A stretch of 64,000 bases of DNA from Corynebacterium genitalium ATCC 33030 (GCF_000143825.1 NZ_CM000961.1:930001-994000), one strand, 5' to 3'; shown: positions 48,649 through 57,473, counted from the first letter of the stretch. Made by a program: numbers and translations. Notes: generated from the letters alone by a model not told the origin.

Positions 48649-49471
48649 TCCGGCGCCGCTGCACGCCGCCGATGATGCGGCAGACCAGGTAGATCCCGAA
48701 GGAAATGAAGGCGACAAAGACACTGACCGGTACCCCCGGCGCCAGCGACAGGATCATTCCGCCGACGGCGGCGACCTCGGCGAACAGGACCGACCACCCC
48801 ACCGCGTGAACCGGGTTCGCTGTGATCTGAGATGCTGCTGCGCCGGGTGTGATCAGCAGCGACATGACCAGCAGGGCGCCGACGATCTGCACCGACTGCG
48901 CCGAGGCGATGCCGACGAGGACCGCGAACGTGATGGACATGGCGCGCACCCGCACGCCCGATCCCGCAGCCATGATGGGATCGGCAGAGGCGTAGAGCAT
49001 CGGCCGCCACAGCACTGCCACAGCGGCGACAACGGCGACCGTCGTGACCGCGAGCAGGGCGACGTTGTGTCCGGACACGCCGACAACCTGGCCGGTCAAC
49101 AGCGACAGCGCGCGGTTGGAATTGCCGGGGTAGAGGTGGATGAACAGCACGGACAAACCCATGCCGAAGCTCATGACCACGCCGACCGCAGAGTCCTGCT
49201 GTCCACGGAAGCCGAGCGCCGCCAGCACGATTGCCGCGACGACCGCTCCGGCCACAGCGCCTACGCCGACGTTGAGACCGAACAGGAGCGCCGCGGAGGC
49301 CCCCATGAGCGCCAGCTCTGAGGTCGCGTGCACGGAAAACGACATCTGCCGCAGCACGATCAACGGCGCCATCACACCGGAAAGCACGCCCAGCAGTGCA
49401 CACGCAGCCAGCGTTGCCTGCACGAAGTCCATGCCCAGGAGGTACTGGGTCATCTCAAAGAATCCGTCCAT
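48638..49471 (-). CDS. znuB: Zinc/manganese ABC transporter permease
   Basis: A 277-residue ABC-3 family permease with eight or nine predicted membrane helices. The amphipathic coupling helix follows MSFSVHATSELALMGASAALL near the N-terminus and GAQSVQ-like sequence (IASAQSVQIVGALLV) lies in the C-terminal half. It starts one base from the znuC stop and forms znuA-znuC-znuB. Confidence 0.9.
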   Translation of the reverse strand: MDGFFEMTQYLLGMDFVQATLAACALLGVLSGVMAPLIVLRQMSFSVHATSELALMGASAALLFGLNVGVGAVAGAVVAAIVLAALGFRGQQDSAVGVVMSFGMGLSVLFIHLYPGNSNRALSLLTGQVVGVSGHNVALLAVTTVAVVAAVAVLWRPMLYASADPIMAAGSGVRVRAMSITFAVLVGIASAQSVQIVGALLVMSLLITPGAAASQITANPVHAVGWSVLFAEVAAVGGMILSLAPGVPVSVFVAFISFGIYLVCRIIGGVQRRRISA

Positions 49472-50148
49472 TACAGCACCACCATGCGTCCGTTCGCTTC
49501 GATGACGTCGACACGCGTGCCGTAGAGCTCGCTGAGCACCTCGGAGCGCATGACCTCGCCGACAGTGCCGACGGCATGGCCTTTCGGGCCCAGGTAGAGA
49601 ACGCGGTCGACCACATCAAGGAACGGGTTGATCGAGTGCGTCACGCACAGCACGGCAGCGTCTAAGTTTTTCAGCCGTGCCACAGTCTGCCGTTCGCGGG
49701 CGAGGTCGAGGGAGAGGAGGGGCTCGTCGGCAAGCAAAAGCTCGGGTTGTTTCGCCAACGCTTGAGCCTGGCGGATGAGTTGTTGCTGCCCGCCGGAAAG
49801 CAGGCCCACACGCTTGTCGGCGAACCGTTCAGCGCCGACAGCGACGAGTAGTTCGTCGACAGCGCTGCGCGACGGCCGACGCCCATGCGAGAGGGCGAGC
49901 GAAACAAGGTCGCGCCCGCGCACCGGCAGATCCTGCGGGAACATCTGCTGCTGCGGGATGAACCCGACGCGGCCGCGGACGTCGACTTCTCCGGCGGTGA
50001 GGCGGCGCGTGCCCAAAATTGTGTGCAGCAACGTCGATTTGCCCACGCCGTTGGGGCCGAGGACGGCGATGAATTCGCCACGCTCGACGGTCAGGTCCAC
50101 CCCCGACCACAATGGCGCGACAGCGGCGCCGGTGAACTGCGCAATCAC
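49471..50148 (-). CDS. znuC: Zinc/manganese ABC transporter ATP-binding protein
   Basis: The GTG at 50148 gives 225 residues; upstream codons would lie inside znuA. It has Walker A LGPNGVGKST, Q-loop FIPQQQMFPQ, signature LLSGGQQQLIRQAQAL, Walker B LLLADEP and the H-loop CVTHSINP. It powers metal uptake with ZnuA and ZnuB. The ribosome site is weak, suggesting coupling to znuA. Confidence 0.92.
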   Translation of the reverse strand: MIAQFTGAAVAPLWSGVDLTVERGEFIAVLGPNGVGKSTLLHTILGTRRLTAGEVDVRGRVGFIPQQQMFPQDLPVRGRDLVSLALSHGRRPSRSAVDELLVAVGAERFADKRVGLLSGGQQQLIRQAQALAKQPELLLADEPLLSLDLARERQTVARLKNLDAAVLCVTHSINPFLDVVDRVLYLGPKGHAVGTVGEVMRSEVLSELYGTRVDVIEANGRMVVL

Positions 50149-50158
50149 GTGGGGGAGC

Positions 50159-51181
50159 TTAGCCGACGCGGCTGTCGATTTCGGTCTCGGGCTGCGGCTC
50201 GGCCTTCTCGGCAATCGCGGCGATGTCGCCCACGACCTGCTCGAAATAATCGAGGAAGTTCGTGCCCTCCGGCGGGGTCTCGCGAATTTCGACGATGGGC
50301 ACGTTGTTCTCCTCCGCCGCCTTCACCAGGCGGTCGGTGGCGTTGTTGCTGCTTTGCGGATTGACAATGAGCAGGTCAAGATCGCCGCTTTCAATCTGCT
50401 CGATGAAGTCCGCCACTGCTGACACTGACGGCTCGGAGTGGTTGAGGGCCGCACGCGAGTACTCCTCCGGGGTGAGATCGTGCAGCTCCGTGCCCCAAAT
50501 CAGCGGCGCGCCGATCGTCTCCGTCATAGCCACGTGCACGTGGGGCAACGCGGCCAGGCGGTCTTCGATCGCGCCCATTCGCTTTTCGACGCTCCCAGCG
50601 TCACCCCCAACCCTCTCTTCAACCTGGGCAGCAACGTCTTTGACCTTGCTCGGCGCCATCCAGACGTGCTCGAGCTGGTCGATGTCCTGGGGCAGTCCGG
50701 CGGTGGAGTGGTCGCCGTGGTCATGACCGTCGTGATCGTGCTCGTGATCGTGCTCGTGATCGCTGTGGCTGTGATCGTGCTCCTCTTCCGCGCCGTGGTT
50801 CTGCAGCGGGACAGCGTGAATGACGCGGTCTTGCTCGGCGACGGTGTAGAGGGCGGCGTCGTAATGCCCGCCGTTAGCGACGACGGTGCCGGCCTGCTTG
50901 AGGCGGGCGAGGTCTTTGGCGTTGGGTTCGAAGTAGTGGGGGTCGAGGGAGGCGTCGCTAATAATGGCGTTGACGTCGGTGCCGGTGACGGCGGAGGCGA
51001 CATCGGCCCACACCTTCGTGGTGGCCACGACGCTGGCCGGGTCAGCCCCGCCGGCCCCTTCAACACCGTCGCCACCGGAGGCAGAGTCGGTGGAGCAGCC
51101 GACGAGAGCGGCGCCGGCCAGGACTGCGGCGGAGGTGGCGGAGAGGGCTCGTGTGAGGGGGCTGAATCGCGGTTGTTTCAT
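50159..51181 (-). CDS. znuA: Zinc-binding lipoprotein of the ZnuABC importer
   Basis: The ATG at 51181 gives 340 residues with signal MKQPRFSPLTRALSATSAAV and lipobox LVGC. It is a cluster A-I metal-binding protein. A very His/Asp-rich flexible loop (HDHSHSDHEHDHEHDHDGHD-type, near residues 140-165) is the hallmark of zinc-specific ZnuA proteins. Metal ligands likely include the His in DPHYFEP, His in the loop region and Asp near the C-terminus. A Zur-like palindrome lies just upstream. Confidence 0.92.
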   Translation of the reverse strand: MKQPRFSPLTRALSATSAAVLAGAALVGCSTDSASGGDGVEGAGGADPASVVATTKVWADVASAVTGTDVNAIISDASLDPHYFEPNAKDLARLKQAGTVVANGGHYDAALYTVAEQDRVIHAVPLQNHGAEEEHDHSHSDHEHDHEHDHDGHDHGDHSTAGLPQDIDQLEHVWMAPSKVKDVAAQVEERVGGDAGSVEKRMGAIEDRLAALPHVHVAMTETIGAPLIWGTELHDLTPEEYSRAALNHSEPSVSAVADFIEQIESGDLDLLIVNPQSSNNATDRLVKAAEENNVPIVEIRETPPEGTNFLDYFEQVVGDIAAIAEKAEPQPETEIDSRVG

Positions 51182-51200
51182 AGGACTCATCAAACCATTG

Positions 51201-51217
51201 TTGAAAACAGATTTCAA
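51201..51217 (-). promoter_or_regulatory. Candidate Zur operator of znuA
   Basis: TTGAAAACAGATTTCAA is a perfect 6-bp palindrome with a 5-base centre, 20 bp before the znuA start. It matches the AT-rich TGAAAA-N-TTTTCA character of corynebacterial and mycobacterial Zur boxes. Zinc-dependent repression is the inference. Confidence 0.6.
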
Positions 51218-51261
51218 TACGAACAGTGTTCTGTCGTCTATGGAGTGTGGGCCCTGTCGGA

Positions 51262-51267
51262 TATACT
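51262..51267 (+). promoter_or_regulatory. -10 element of the purSQL operon
   Basis: TATACT is an almost ideal -10 hexamer about 61 bases before purS, and the only such match in the divergent znuA-purS gap. No clear -35 or PurR-like palindrome is visible. Confidence 0.4.
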
Positions 51268-51327
51268 GGCCGAGTATTTCTGCTGTTCTTTGGCAGCTTC
51301 GGAAACGATCTCTCGCGAAGGATTCTC

Positions 51328-51570
51328 ATGGCACGTGTCGTAGTCAATGTCATGCCCAAGGCTGAAATTCTGGACCCGCAAGGCCAGGCGGTGCACCGTG
51401 CGCTGGGGCGCATCTGCGTCGATGGTGTTACGGATGTCCGCCAGGGCAAGCGTTTCGAGCTTGAGGTGGAGGACTCCGTGACGGACGAGGAGCTTCAGCG
51501 CGTGGCGGAAACGCTGCTAGCCAACACGGTTATCGAGGACTTTTTCATTGTGCGGGAGGAAGTCAAGTGA
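51328..51570 (+). CDS. purS: Phosphoribosylformylglycinamidine synthase subunit PurS
   Basis: Small subunit (80 residues) bridging PurL and PurQ in the FGAM synthetase complex. It starts [19 protein letters not shown], typical of PurS, and ends EVK four bases inside purQ. The ATG at 51328 has GAAGGA upstream. Confidence 0.94.
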   Translation: MARVVVNVMPKAEILDPQGQAVHRALGRICVDGVTDVRQGKRFELEVEDSVTDEELQRVAETLLANTVIEDFFIVREEVK

Positions 51571-52247
51571 CCGCCACGATCGGAGTGATCACGTTCCCGG
51601 GCACGCTTGACGACGTTGATGCGATCCGCGCCGTCCGCAACGGCGGCGCCGAACCGAAACCGTTGTGGCACGCCGACGAGGACTTGACCGGTGTCGACGC
51701 GGTGATCGTGCCCGGCGGTTTTTCCTACGGCGACTACCTGCGTTCGGGCGCGATCGCGGCAATGGCGCCGATGATGCGTACTGTCGTGGACGCTGCGAAT
51801 AAAGGCATGCCGGTGCTGGGCATCTGCAACGGTTTCCAAATCCTCACTGAAGCGGGCCTGCTGCCGGGCGCGCTGACGCGCAACGAGGGGCTGCACTTCC
51901 ACTGCGTGGACACCTACCTCGAGGTGGCCAACACCGAGACCGCGTGGACGAACGAGTTCACCTCCGGCTCCAAGATTCTTGTCCCGGCGAAGCACGGCGA
52001 GGGTCGCTTCCAGGCCGACCAGGCCACCATTGACGAGCTCGAGGCAGAAGGTCGCGTCGTGTTCCGCTACACGGACAACTTCAACGGCTCGATCAATTCC
52101 ATTGCGGGTGTCACCAGTAAGAATCGTCGTGTGGTGGGGGTTATGCCGCACCCGGAACATGCCGTCGATACGCTCACGGGCCCGTCGACCGATGGCCTGG
52201 GGCTGATCCGCTCGGCGCTCAACGAGATTTCCAAGATTGGAGCGTAA
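51567..52247 (+). CDS. purQ: FGAM synthase glutaminase subunit PurQ
   Basis: Class I glutamine amidotransferase that feeds ammonia to PurL. The 226-residue protein has [17 protein letters not shown], the nucleophile in [10 protein letters not shown] and the His-Glu pair in MPHPEHAV. The GTG start overlaps the purS stop (GTGA), and purL starts 2 bp after its end. Confidence 0.96.
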   Translation: MTATIGVITFPGTLDDVDAIRAVRNGGAEPKPLWHADEDLTGVDAVIVPGGFSYGDYLRSGAIAAMAPMMRTVVDAANKGMPVLGICNGFQILTEAGLLPGALTRNEGLHFHCVDTYLEVANTETAWTNEFTSGSKILVPAKHGEGRFQADQATIDELEAEGRVVFRYTDNFNGSINSIAGVTSKNRRVVGVMPHPEHAVDTLTGPSTDGLGLIRSALNEISKIGA

Positions 52248-52249
52248 CT

Positions 52250-54589
52250 GTGGCCGTACACAATGACACCGTCGAGGCCGCGAAGGCATCGCCTGAGCAG
52301 GAGCAACCGTACGCCGCGCTGGGCCTGAAAGATGACGAATACGCTCGCATCCGCGAGATTCTCGGCCGCCGCCCCACCGATGCGGAGCTGACCGTGTACT
52401 CCGTGATGTGGTCGGAACACTGCTCCTACAAGTCGTCGAAAGTGCACCTGCGCTACTTCGGCGAGACGATGACCGAAGAGATGGGCGCGAAGTTGCTCGC
52501 CGGCATCGGTGAGAACGCCGGTGTGGTCGACATTGGTGACGGCAACGCGGTGACCTTCCGCGTTGAGTCCCACAACCACCCCAGCTACGTGGAGCCCTAC
52601 CAGGGTGCGGCGACCGGTGTTGGCGGCATCGTGCGCGACATTATGGCGATGGGTGCCCGCCCGATCGCGGTCATGGACCAACTGCGCTTCGGTCCGGCTG
52701 ACGCGGAAGACACGAAGCGAGTTCTGCCGGGTGTGGTGTCCGGCATCGGCGGCTACGGCAACTCGCTGGGCCTGCCCAACATCGGTGGTGAGACCTGCTT
52801 CGACGAAACCTACGCAGGTAATCCGCTGGTCAACGCACTGTGCGTGGGCACCCTCAAGGTCGAGGACCTCAAGCTCGCCTTCGCGTCCGGTAAAGGCAAC
52901 AAGGTCATGCTGTTCGGCTCGCGCACCGGCCTCGACGGCATTGGCGGCGTGTCCGTCCTCGCCTCTGAGAGCTTCGAAGATGGTGCGGAGCGCAAGCTGC
53001 CCGCCGTGCAGGTCGGTGACCCCTTCGCGGAGAAGGTGTTGATCGAGTGCTGCCTCGAGCTCTACGCCGCTGACGTGGTCGTGGGCATCCAGGACCTTGG
53101 CGGCGCGGGCCTAGCCTGCGCGACCTCCGAGCTGGCTGCTGCCGGCGACGGCGGTATGCGCGTCAACCTCGACGCTGTCCCGCTGCGCGCAGAGAACATG
53201 ACTGCCGCAGAAATCCTCGCCTCCGAGTCGCAGGAGCGCATGTGCGCTGTCGTCGCGCCGGAGAACGTCGAGCGTTTCAAGGAGATCTGCGCCAAGTGGG
53301 ACGTCAACTGCGCTGAGATTGGTGAGGTCACCGGCGAGGGCGACCGCCTAGTCATTGAGCACAACGGTGAGGTCGTTCTCGACGCTCCGCCGTCCACGAT
53401 CGCCGACGAAGCTCCGGTGTATGACCGTCCCTGGGCTCGTCCGGAGTGGATGGATGAGGTGCAGGTGGCTGGTGACGTCGATAAGCAGGAAGACCTGGCG
53501 GACGCATGGCTGAAGATGGTCGCATCGCCGGCATTGTGCTCGCGCGATTGGATCACCGAGCAGTACGACCGCTACGTGCGCGGCAACACGGTGCAAGCGC
53601 GCCACGCGGACTCCGGCGTTTTGCGTATCGACGAATCCACCCGCCGCGGTGTCTCCGTCTCCGCCGATGCATCCGGACGCTACACCTACCTCGACCCCAA
53701 CATGGGTGCGCGGCTGGCGCTGGCTGAGGCGTACCGCAATGTCGTCGTGACCGGCGCGCGGCCAGTCGCTGTGACCAACTGCCTCAACTTCGGCTCGCCG
53801 GAGAACCCCGACGTGATGTGGCAGTTCCGCGAGGCAGTCCACGGGCTTGCCGACGGCGCAGTCGAACTGAGCATCCCTGTCTCCGGCGGCAACGTGTCCT
53901 TCTACAACCAGACTGGAGACACCCCGATCCTGCCGACGCCGGTCGTCGGCGTGCTCGGTGTGATGGACGACGTGGCTGCATCCGTCAGCCCGCGCGTGGT
54001 CAACAACGGTGAATCCGAGATTCTCGTGCTGCTGGGCGAGACCCGCGACGAGTTCGGCGGCTCCGTGTGGCAGGAGATCTCTGGTGCGCCGCTGCGCGGC
54101 CTGCCGCCGCAGGTCGACCTGGCCAACGAGGCGCGCCTGGCCGAATTCTTCGCGCCCGAATCCCCAGCCGCCGAAGATTCGGATCGCCCAGACGGTTCAC
54201 CCGCCCGCGGCCTCACCGCCGCCCACGATTTGTCCGAAGGCGGGCTGGCGCAGGCTGTCTTCGAGATGATCAAGGAGACCGAGAAGGGCGCGGAGCTGGA
54301 TCTGTCCGGCGTGCACGAGGATGCATTCACCGCGCTGTTCTCCGAGTCCGCTTCCCGCGTGCTCGTCGCGTGCAGCCCGGACCGCGTCGACCGCGTTGTC
54401 GCCGACGCCACCGAGCTGGGCATTCCGGTGGCCATTGTCGGCTCGACGAACCTTTCCGGTGACATCACGTTCGCCGACGGCACGGCAGCCGCCGGTCAGA
54501 GCGTATCTGTCGCGGCGCTGCGTGCCGCGTGGTCGGCGACACTGCCTGGCCTGTTCGCGCACGCCGACGCCCCGAACTCTGCGGTGTAA
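52250..54589 (+). CDS. purL: FGAM synthase subunit PurL
   Basis: ATP-dependent small-type PurL (779 residues) that works with PurQ and PurS. It shows the N-terminal [31 protein letters not shown], a central [14 protein letters not shown] and the second-half [12 protein letters not shown] with [13 protein letters not shown], the two related ATP-site halves. A strong terminator follows, ending the purSQL operon. Confidence 0.97.
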   Translation: MAVHNDTVEAAKASPEQEQPYAALGLKDDEYARIREILGRRPTDAELTVYSVMWSEHCSYKSSKVHLRYFGETMTEEMGAKLLAGIGENAGVVDIGDGNAVTFRVESHNHPSYVEPYQGAATGVGGIVRDIMAMGARPIAVMDQLRFGPADAEDTKRVLPGVVSGIGGYGNSLGLPNIGGETCFDETYAGNPLVNALCVGTLKVEDLKLAFASGKGNKVMLFGSRTGLDGIGGVSVLASESFEDGAERKLPAVQVGDPFAEKVLIECCLELYAADVVVGIQDLGGAGLACATSELAAAGDGGMRVNLDAVPLRAENMTAAEILASESQERMCAVVAPENVERFKEICAKWDVNCAEIGEVTGEGDRLVIEHNGEVVLDAPPSTIADEAPVYDRPWARPEWMDEVQVAGDVDKQEDLADAWLKMVASPALCSRDWITEQYDRYVRGNTVQARHADSGVLRIDESTRRGVSVSADASGRYTYLDPNMGARLALAEAYRNVVVTGARPVAVTNCLNFGSPENPDVMWQFREAVHGLADGAVELSIPVSGGNVSFYNQTGDTPILPTPVVGVLGVMDDVAASVSPRVVNNGESEILVLLGETRDEFGGSVWQEISGAPLRGLPPQVDLANEARLAEFFAPESPAAEDSDRPDGSPARGLTAAHDLSEGGLAQAVFEMIKETEKGAELDLSGVHEDAFTALFSESASRVLVACSPDRVDRVVADATELGIPVAIVGSTNLSGDITFADGTAAAGQSVSVAALRAAWSATLPGLFAHADAPNSAV

Positions 54590-54609
54590 ACGCAGGGCTT
54601 TAACCGCAT

Positions 54610-54663
54610 ACTCCCCGGCACCCGCCTCACTTCGTCTGAGCGGTGGCCGGGGAGTTTCCTTTT
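54610..54663 (+). terminator. Strong Rho-independent terminator after purL
   Basis: ACTCCCCGGC (54610-54619) pairs with GCCGGGGAGT (54646-54655), with an inner CCGC-CTCA/TGAG-CGG stem capped by CTTCGT, followed by TTCCTTTT. It isolates purSQL from the low-GC segment downstream. Confidence 0.9.
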
Positions 54664-54712
54664 CACGCAACGGGAAGTCCTGGCTGCATGTGACTAGGAG
54701 CGACAGGGCGGT

Positions 54713-54759
54713 TAGCCGCAGTGCGAATCGAACGCACGTTCGACGATAGGGCAAGTCGT
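54713..54759 (-). other. tRNA 3'-half-like sequence (possible attachment-site remnant)
   Basis: On the minus strand ACGAC-TTGCCCT-ATCGT forms an anticodon-arm shape (four of five pairs, T33 present, triplet GCC). It is followed by a 5-base variable loop CGAAC, a perfect T-arm GTGCG-TTCGATT-CGCAC with canonical T-loop and a 7-base acceptor strand TGCGGCT plus A. No matching 5' half (AGCCGCA) exists upstream, so it is not a complete tRNA. tRNA 3' halves are common integrase targets. Confidence 0.4.
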
Positions 54760-54783
54760 GTCGGTCAGACGTTTTAAAGTGCA

Positions 54784-54792
54784 AAACCAATC
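54784..54792 (+). repeat. Left copy of 9-bp direct repeat flanking the alarmone-synthetase operon
   Basis: AAACCAATC here is repeated at 55910-55918, just outside the two-gene cassette on both sides. It is short, so chance cannot be excluded. Confidence 0.35.
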
Positions 54793-54822
54793 CACTTGAA
54801 CGTAGCTAAGGAGGGGCTTGAA

Positions 54823-55671
54823 GTGGATCTGAACAGTAAGCCGCCTTTCTCGAAGGGCGATATGAAGCGAGCCGGAAAAGCGCTCATGGTGGGCGAGGGT
54901 CTGGATGTAGAGAAGTACGCGGAGATCGTGGCCTGGCACCAGGACCTAATCGTGCTTATACGTGAAACGTGTGAGCGTGTGATCGCTCGCTACCAGGAAG
55001 AATATGGTGATAGCGACCATCTTCATTCAATTTCACGTGTGTTTGGCAGCGATCGCACGAAGAGCAAAGACACGCTCACCGCAAAGCTGGGACGTATCGG
55101 AATGAGTCTTGATTCGATACAGGATTTTGCAGGTGTCAGATACGATATCGAGGCGGGTTTGACCGCGCAAACTTATCTAGCTGGCCGTTTTGAATCTGCA
55201 TTCTCTGACATGGGTGCCTCTGTGAATGTGCGTGATTACCGTCAGGATACCCAGCAGGGGTATCGCGCCATTCATCTTTGGTTGCGTATGCCAGCTGGCC
55301 GAGTGGAGATTCAACTCCGGACGTCATTGCAATCACGCTGGGCCAGCCTGAACGAGTTTCTTGGAGACAAAGTCGGGCGCTCGATCCGTTATGAGGAGCC
55401 TCAGGAGAGTGACTTCCCTGAATTGTTCGTGATCATTGAAAGGGTGCGTTTCTTCTCTGAAGCAATCCGGTCCATCGAGGAAAGGCGCGAGATGTTGCTG
55501 CGGGATCTGAGTGTGCAAGCAGATATCGCGGATGCTCTCGTTCTGCGCAACCTGCAGCGATCTGACCAAGAGACGGCAGAGATACTAGAATTGATGGCCG
55601 TAACCAGTTCCGAAATTGCCTACTTAGAAGCGAAACCTGCCTCACAGATGAAGGAGGGGGATGACTCATGA
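54823..55671 (+). CDS. Stand-alone RelA/SpoT-domain nucleotide pyrophosphokinase
   Basis: The GTG at 54823 has AAGGAGGGG six bases upstream; the TTG at 54796 is less likely. The 282-residue product lacks an HD hydrolase, TGS or ACT domain. The synthetase core is complete: ISRVFGSDRTKSKDTLTAKL (ATP contacts Arg/Lys), IQDFAGVRYDIE (metal-binding Asp), QGYRAIHLWLR (substrate-stacking Tyr) and VEIQLRTSLQSRWASL (second acidic residue). A helical C-terminal arm of about 90 residues follows. Base composition near 50% GC differs from neighbours. It may be a small alarmone synthetase or a toxSAS-type toxin acting on tRNA or adenosine nucleotides. Confidence 0.85.
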   Translation: MDLNSKPPFSKGDMKRAGKALMVGEGLDVEKYAEIVAWHQDLIVLIRETCERVIARYQEEYGDSDHLHSISRVFGSDRTKSKDTLTAKLGRIGMSLDSIQDFAGVRYDIEAGLTAQTYLAGRFESAFSDMGASVNVRDYRQDTQQGYRAIHLWLRMPAGRVEIQLRTSLQSRWASLNEFLGDKVGRSIRYEEPQESDFPELFVIIERVRFFSEAIRSIEERREMLLRDLSVQADIADALVLRNLQRSDQETAEILELMAVTSSEIAYLEAKPASQMKEGDDS

Positions 55672-55904
55672 TCGCCTATCTGATCGAGTACCACCGTCCA
55701 ACGGGACGGCTCAATCTGACCCCGTATGAGGATGCTCATGAAGCATCGCGCGAGTGCATCCGTTTGGAAACAGAGCGGACTGACCCCGATCTTGAACTGG
55801 TCGTGATTCGTTCGGACAACATTGAGACTTTGCGCAGTACGCACGCCCGGTTCTTCATGGGTGAAGATGCAATCATCCACGATCTCGTCCCCGCGAACGC
55901 CTAA
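55668..55904 (+). CDS. Small partner protein of the RelA/SpoT-domain gene
   Basis: A 78-residue acidic protein (MIAYLIEYHRPTGRLNLTPY at the start; contains LVVIRSDNIETLRSTHARFF) whose ATG overlaps the synthetase stop by ATGA, so the two are translationally coupled. No known domain is recognised. Size, charge and coupling are what an antitoxin would look like, but no homology proves it. Base composition is lower in GC than the surrounding purine genes. Confidence 0.65.
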   Translation: MIAYLIEYHRPTGRLNLTPYEDAHEASRECIRLETERTDPDLELVVIRSDNIETLRSTHARFFMGEDAIIHDLVPANA

Positions 55905-55909
55905 CGGCC

Positions 55910-55918
55910 AAACCAATC
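55910..55918 (+). repeat. Right copy of 9-bp direct repeat
   Basis: AAACCAATC, matching 54784-54792, six bases after the stop of the small partner gene and just before the terminator. Confidence 0.35.
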
Positions 55919-55923
55919 AAACA

Positions 55924-55968
55924 GGCCGGGGCTGGAGCGCTGCGAACCAGCGTTCAGGCCCCGGTCTT
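55924..55968. terminator. Long hairpin between the cassette and the thioesterase gene
   Basis: CCGGGGC (55926-55932) pairs with GCCCCGG (55958-55964), extended by G-T and G-C outside, and inside by GAGCG/CGTTC, forming a stem of about 15 pairs with one mismatch. The flanking genes converge, so it can act in both directions. Confidence 0.7.
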
Positions 55969-55998
55969 CCTGCTGCCAGAAACGTACGGGCAGGCCGT

Positions 55999-57003
55999 CT
56001 AGTCGACGGTCTGGCGGGCCGGGTTCGGCTCGACCAGGGGCATCGGCGCGTACTTCTGGCGCAGGTCCTGCAGGATCTGCGTGTGCTCCCAGAGGGCCTT
56101 GTCCTCGTCGGTGACGGGGGTGAACTGGCGGGCGGGCAGGGGGGTACCGTCGATGTCGACGGCCATGTAGGTGAAAGTGGCATGGATGGCGGTGACCAGA
56201 TTGTCGCGGCCGCCGCGGGGGTCGCCGGCGCGCACGTGCGTGGTCACGTTCATGGATTTGTTGCCGGTGCGTGTCATGCGCGCGTCGACTTCGATGAGGT
56301 CACCGATGGAAATGGGTTTGTAGAAGCGGATGCCGCCGGCGTAAACGGCGAAGGTGCGTTCGCCGGACCATTCCATGGTGCAGGAGGTGCCCACGGAGTC
56401 GATCCATTCCATGGCGGTGCCGCCGTGGACTTTGCCGCCCCAGTTGATGTCGGTGGGTTTTGCCATGAAGCGGTGGATGATGCGCGGGGCGCCGGAGTCG
56501 CCGTCGTAGGACTGCTTGAGCATTTCGGTTTCGATCTCGTCGCGCAGCTGGATGCGGGATTTCGCGGCTTCTTGGACGCGGCGTTCCTCGTCGGTGGTGG
56601 GCACGAAGGCGGGCACGGGCATGGATTTGCCGGTCTCGGGGTTCTTGGCCACGAAGATGACTAGGCAGTCGCAAGCACGGGTGAACACGCCTTCGCGCGG
56701 GTCGGCGGAGAGCACTTCGTTGACGATGTGCATGGAGGAACGCCCAGTCATGGCGATGCGGGAGCGCACCTCGACGATGTGGCCGGACGGGATGGGGCGG
56801 GTGAAGTGGATGTGGCCGACGTAGGCGGTGACGCAGTAGGTCGCAGACCACTGGACGGCGCAGGCGTAGGCGGCTTTATCGATCCATTCGAGCACGCGGC
56901 CGCCGGAGACTCCTTGGGATCCGGCGAGCACAACGTCGGTGGGGGCGGCCATGAAGCGCAGGGTGATGGAGGGGTCTTTGGTCGGCGTTACCTTCTCGGT
57001 CAT
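55999..57003 (-). CDS. Tandem hotdog-domain acyl-CoA thioesterase
   Basis: Hydrolyses acyl-CoA to free fatty acid and CoA. The 334-residue protein contains two YciA/BACH-like hotdog domains: GVSGGRVLEWIDKAAYACAV with FTRPIPSGHIVEV in the first, and VHGGTAMEWIDSVGTSCTM with FYKPISIGDLIEVDAR in the second. The catalytic Asp lies in each EWID helix region. The start ATG 57003 sits divergent from the SCP2-like gene across 57 bp. It is not the TesB family. Confidence 0.9.
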   Translation of the reverse strand: MTEKVTPTKDPSITLRFMAAPTDVVLAGSQGVSGGRVLEWIDKAAYACAVQWSATYCVTAYVGHIHFTRPIPSGHIVEVRSRIAMTGRSSMHIVNEVLSADPREGVFTRACDCLVIFVAKNPETGKSMPVPAFVPTTDEERRVQEAAKSRIQLRDEIETEMLKQSYDGDSGAPRIIHRFMAKPTDINWGGKVHGGTAMEWIDSVGTSCTMEWSGERTFAVYAGGIRFYKPISIGDLIEVDARMTRTGNKSMNVTTHVRAGDPRGGRDNLVTAIHATFTYMAVDIDGTPLPARQFTPVTDEDKALWEHTQILQDLRQKYAPMPLVEPNPARQTVD

Positions 57004-57060
57004 TGCTCTGACTTTAGTCCTTGCTGGGTAAGCAGGCTGAGTCGGCCTAGGATGGGCGCC

Positions 57061-57441
57061 ATGGCTCCGAAGAATGATCCTGTTGCGACGCGTGCGGCTG
57101 TTGAGGCGGTGCGCGGGTGGATCGAGGATCCGTCGCAGCCGCGTCCTCCGCGCGCCCAGCTCGCAGATGCTTGTCGACGCACCGCCCGCGCCCTCGCCAA
57201 CGAACTCCCCGGTCACACTGTGGAACTTCGGGTCCCGCCGTTCGTGGCGGTGCAGTGCGTGGAAGGGCCGAGGCACACCCGCGGGACGCCGCCGAATGTG
57301 GTGGAGATGGCTCCGGAGGTGTGGCTGCAGCTGGCGACGGGGCAGGCTGAGTTTGCGGAAGCGGTCGCTGACGGCCGGGTGAGCGCCTCCGGTTCGCGCG
57401 CCGGGGATGTGGCTGCTGGCCTGCCCGTGGTGCGGTTCTGA
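57061..57441 (+). CDS. Sterol-carrier-family (SCP2-like) protein
   Basis: A 126-residue protein starting MAPKNDPVATRAAVEAVRGW. The mid and C-terminal part (VELRVPPFVAVQCVEGPRH, VVEMAPEVWLQLATGQAEF, RVSASGSRAGDVAAGLP) resembles the compact SCP2-like fold found upstream of purF in Corynebacteriales (Rv0807 position). It possibly binds a hydrophobic ligand; the function is unproven. Confidence 0.8.
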   Translation: MAPKNDPVATRAAVEAVRGWIEDPSQPRPPRAQLADACRRTARALANELPGHTVELRVPPFVAVQCVEGPRHTRGTPPNVVEMAPEVWLQLATGQAEFAEAVADGRVSASGSRAGDVAAGLPVVRF

Positions 57442-57473
57442 TTGCCCCTCTACGCGGGTGATCCACTAAAGTT

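Noticed and set aside
50700..50775. Tandem GATCGTGCTCGT repeats suggesting a CRISPR or satellite
   Set aside because: They encode the His/Asp-rich loop of ZnuA; no spacers or repeat-spacer periodicity.
54713..54807. Complete tRNA gene on the minus strand
   Set aside because: The T-arm and acceptor 3' strand are good, but D-arm and 5' acceptor do not pair properly, so only a 3'-half-like remnant is reported.
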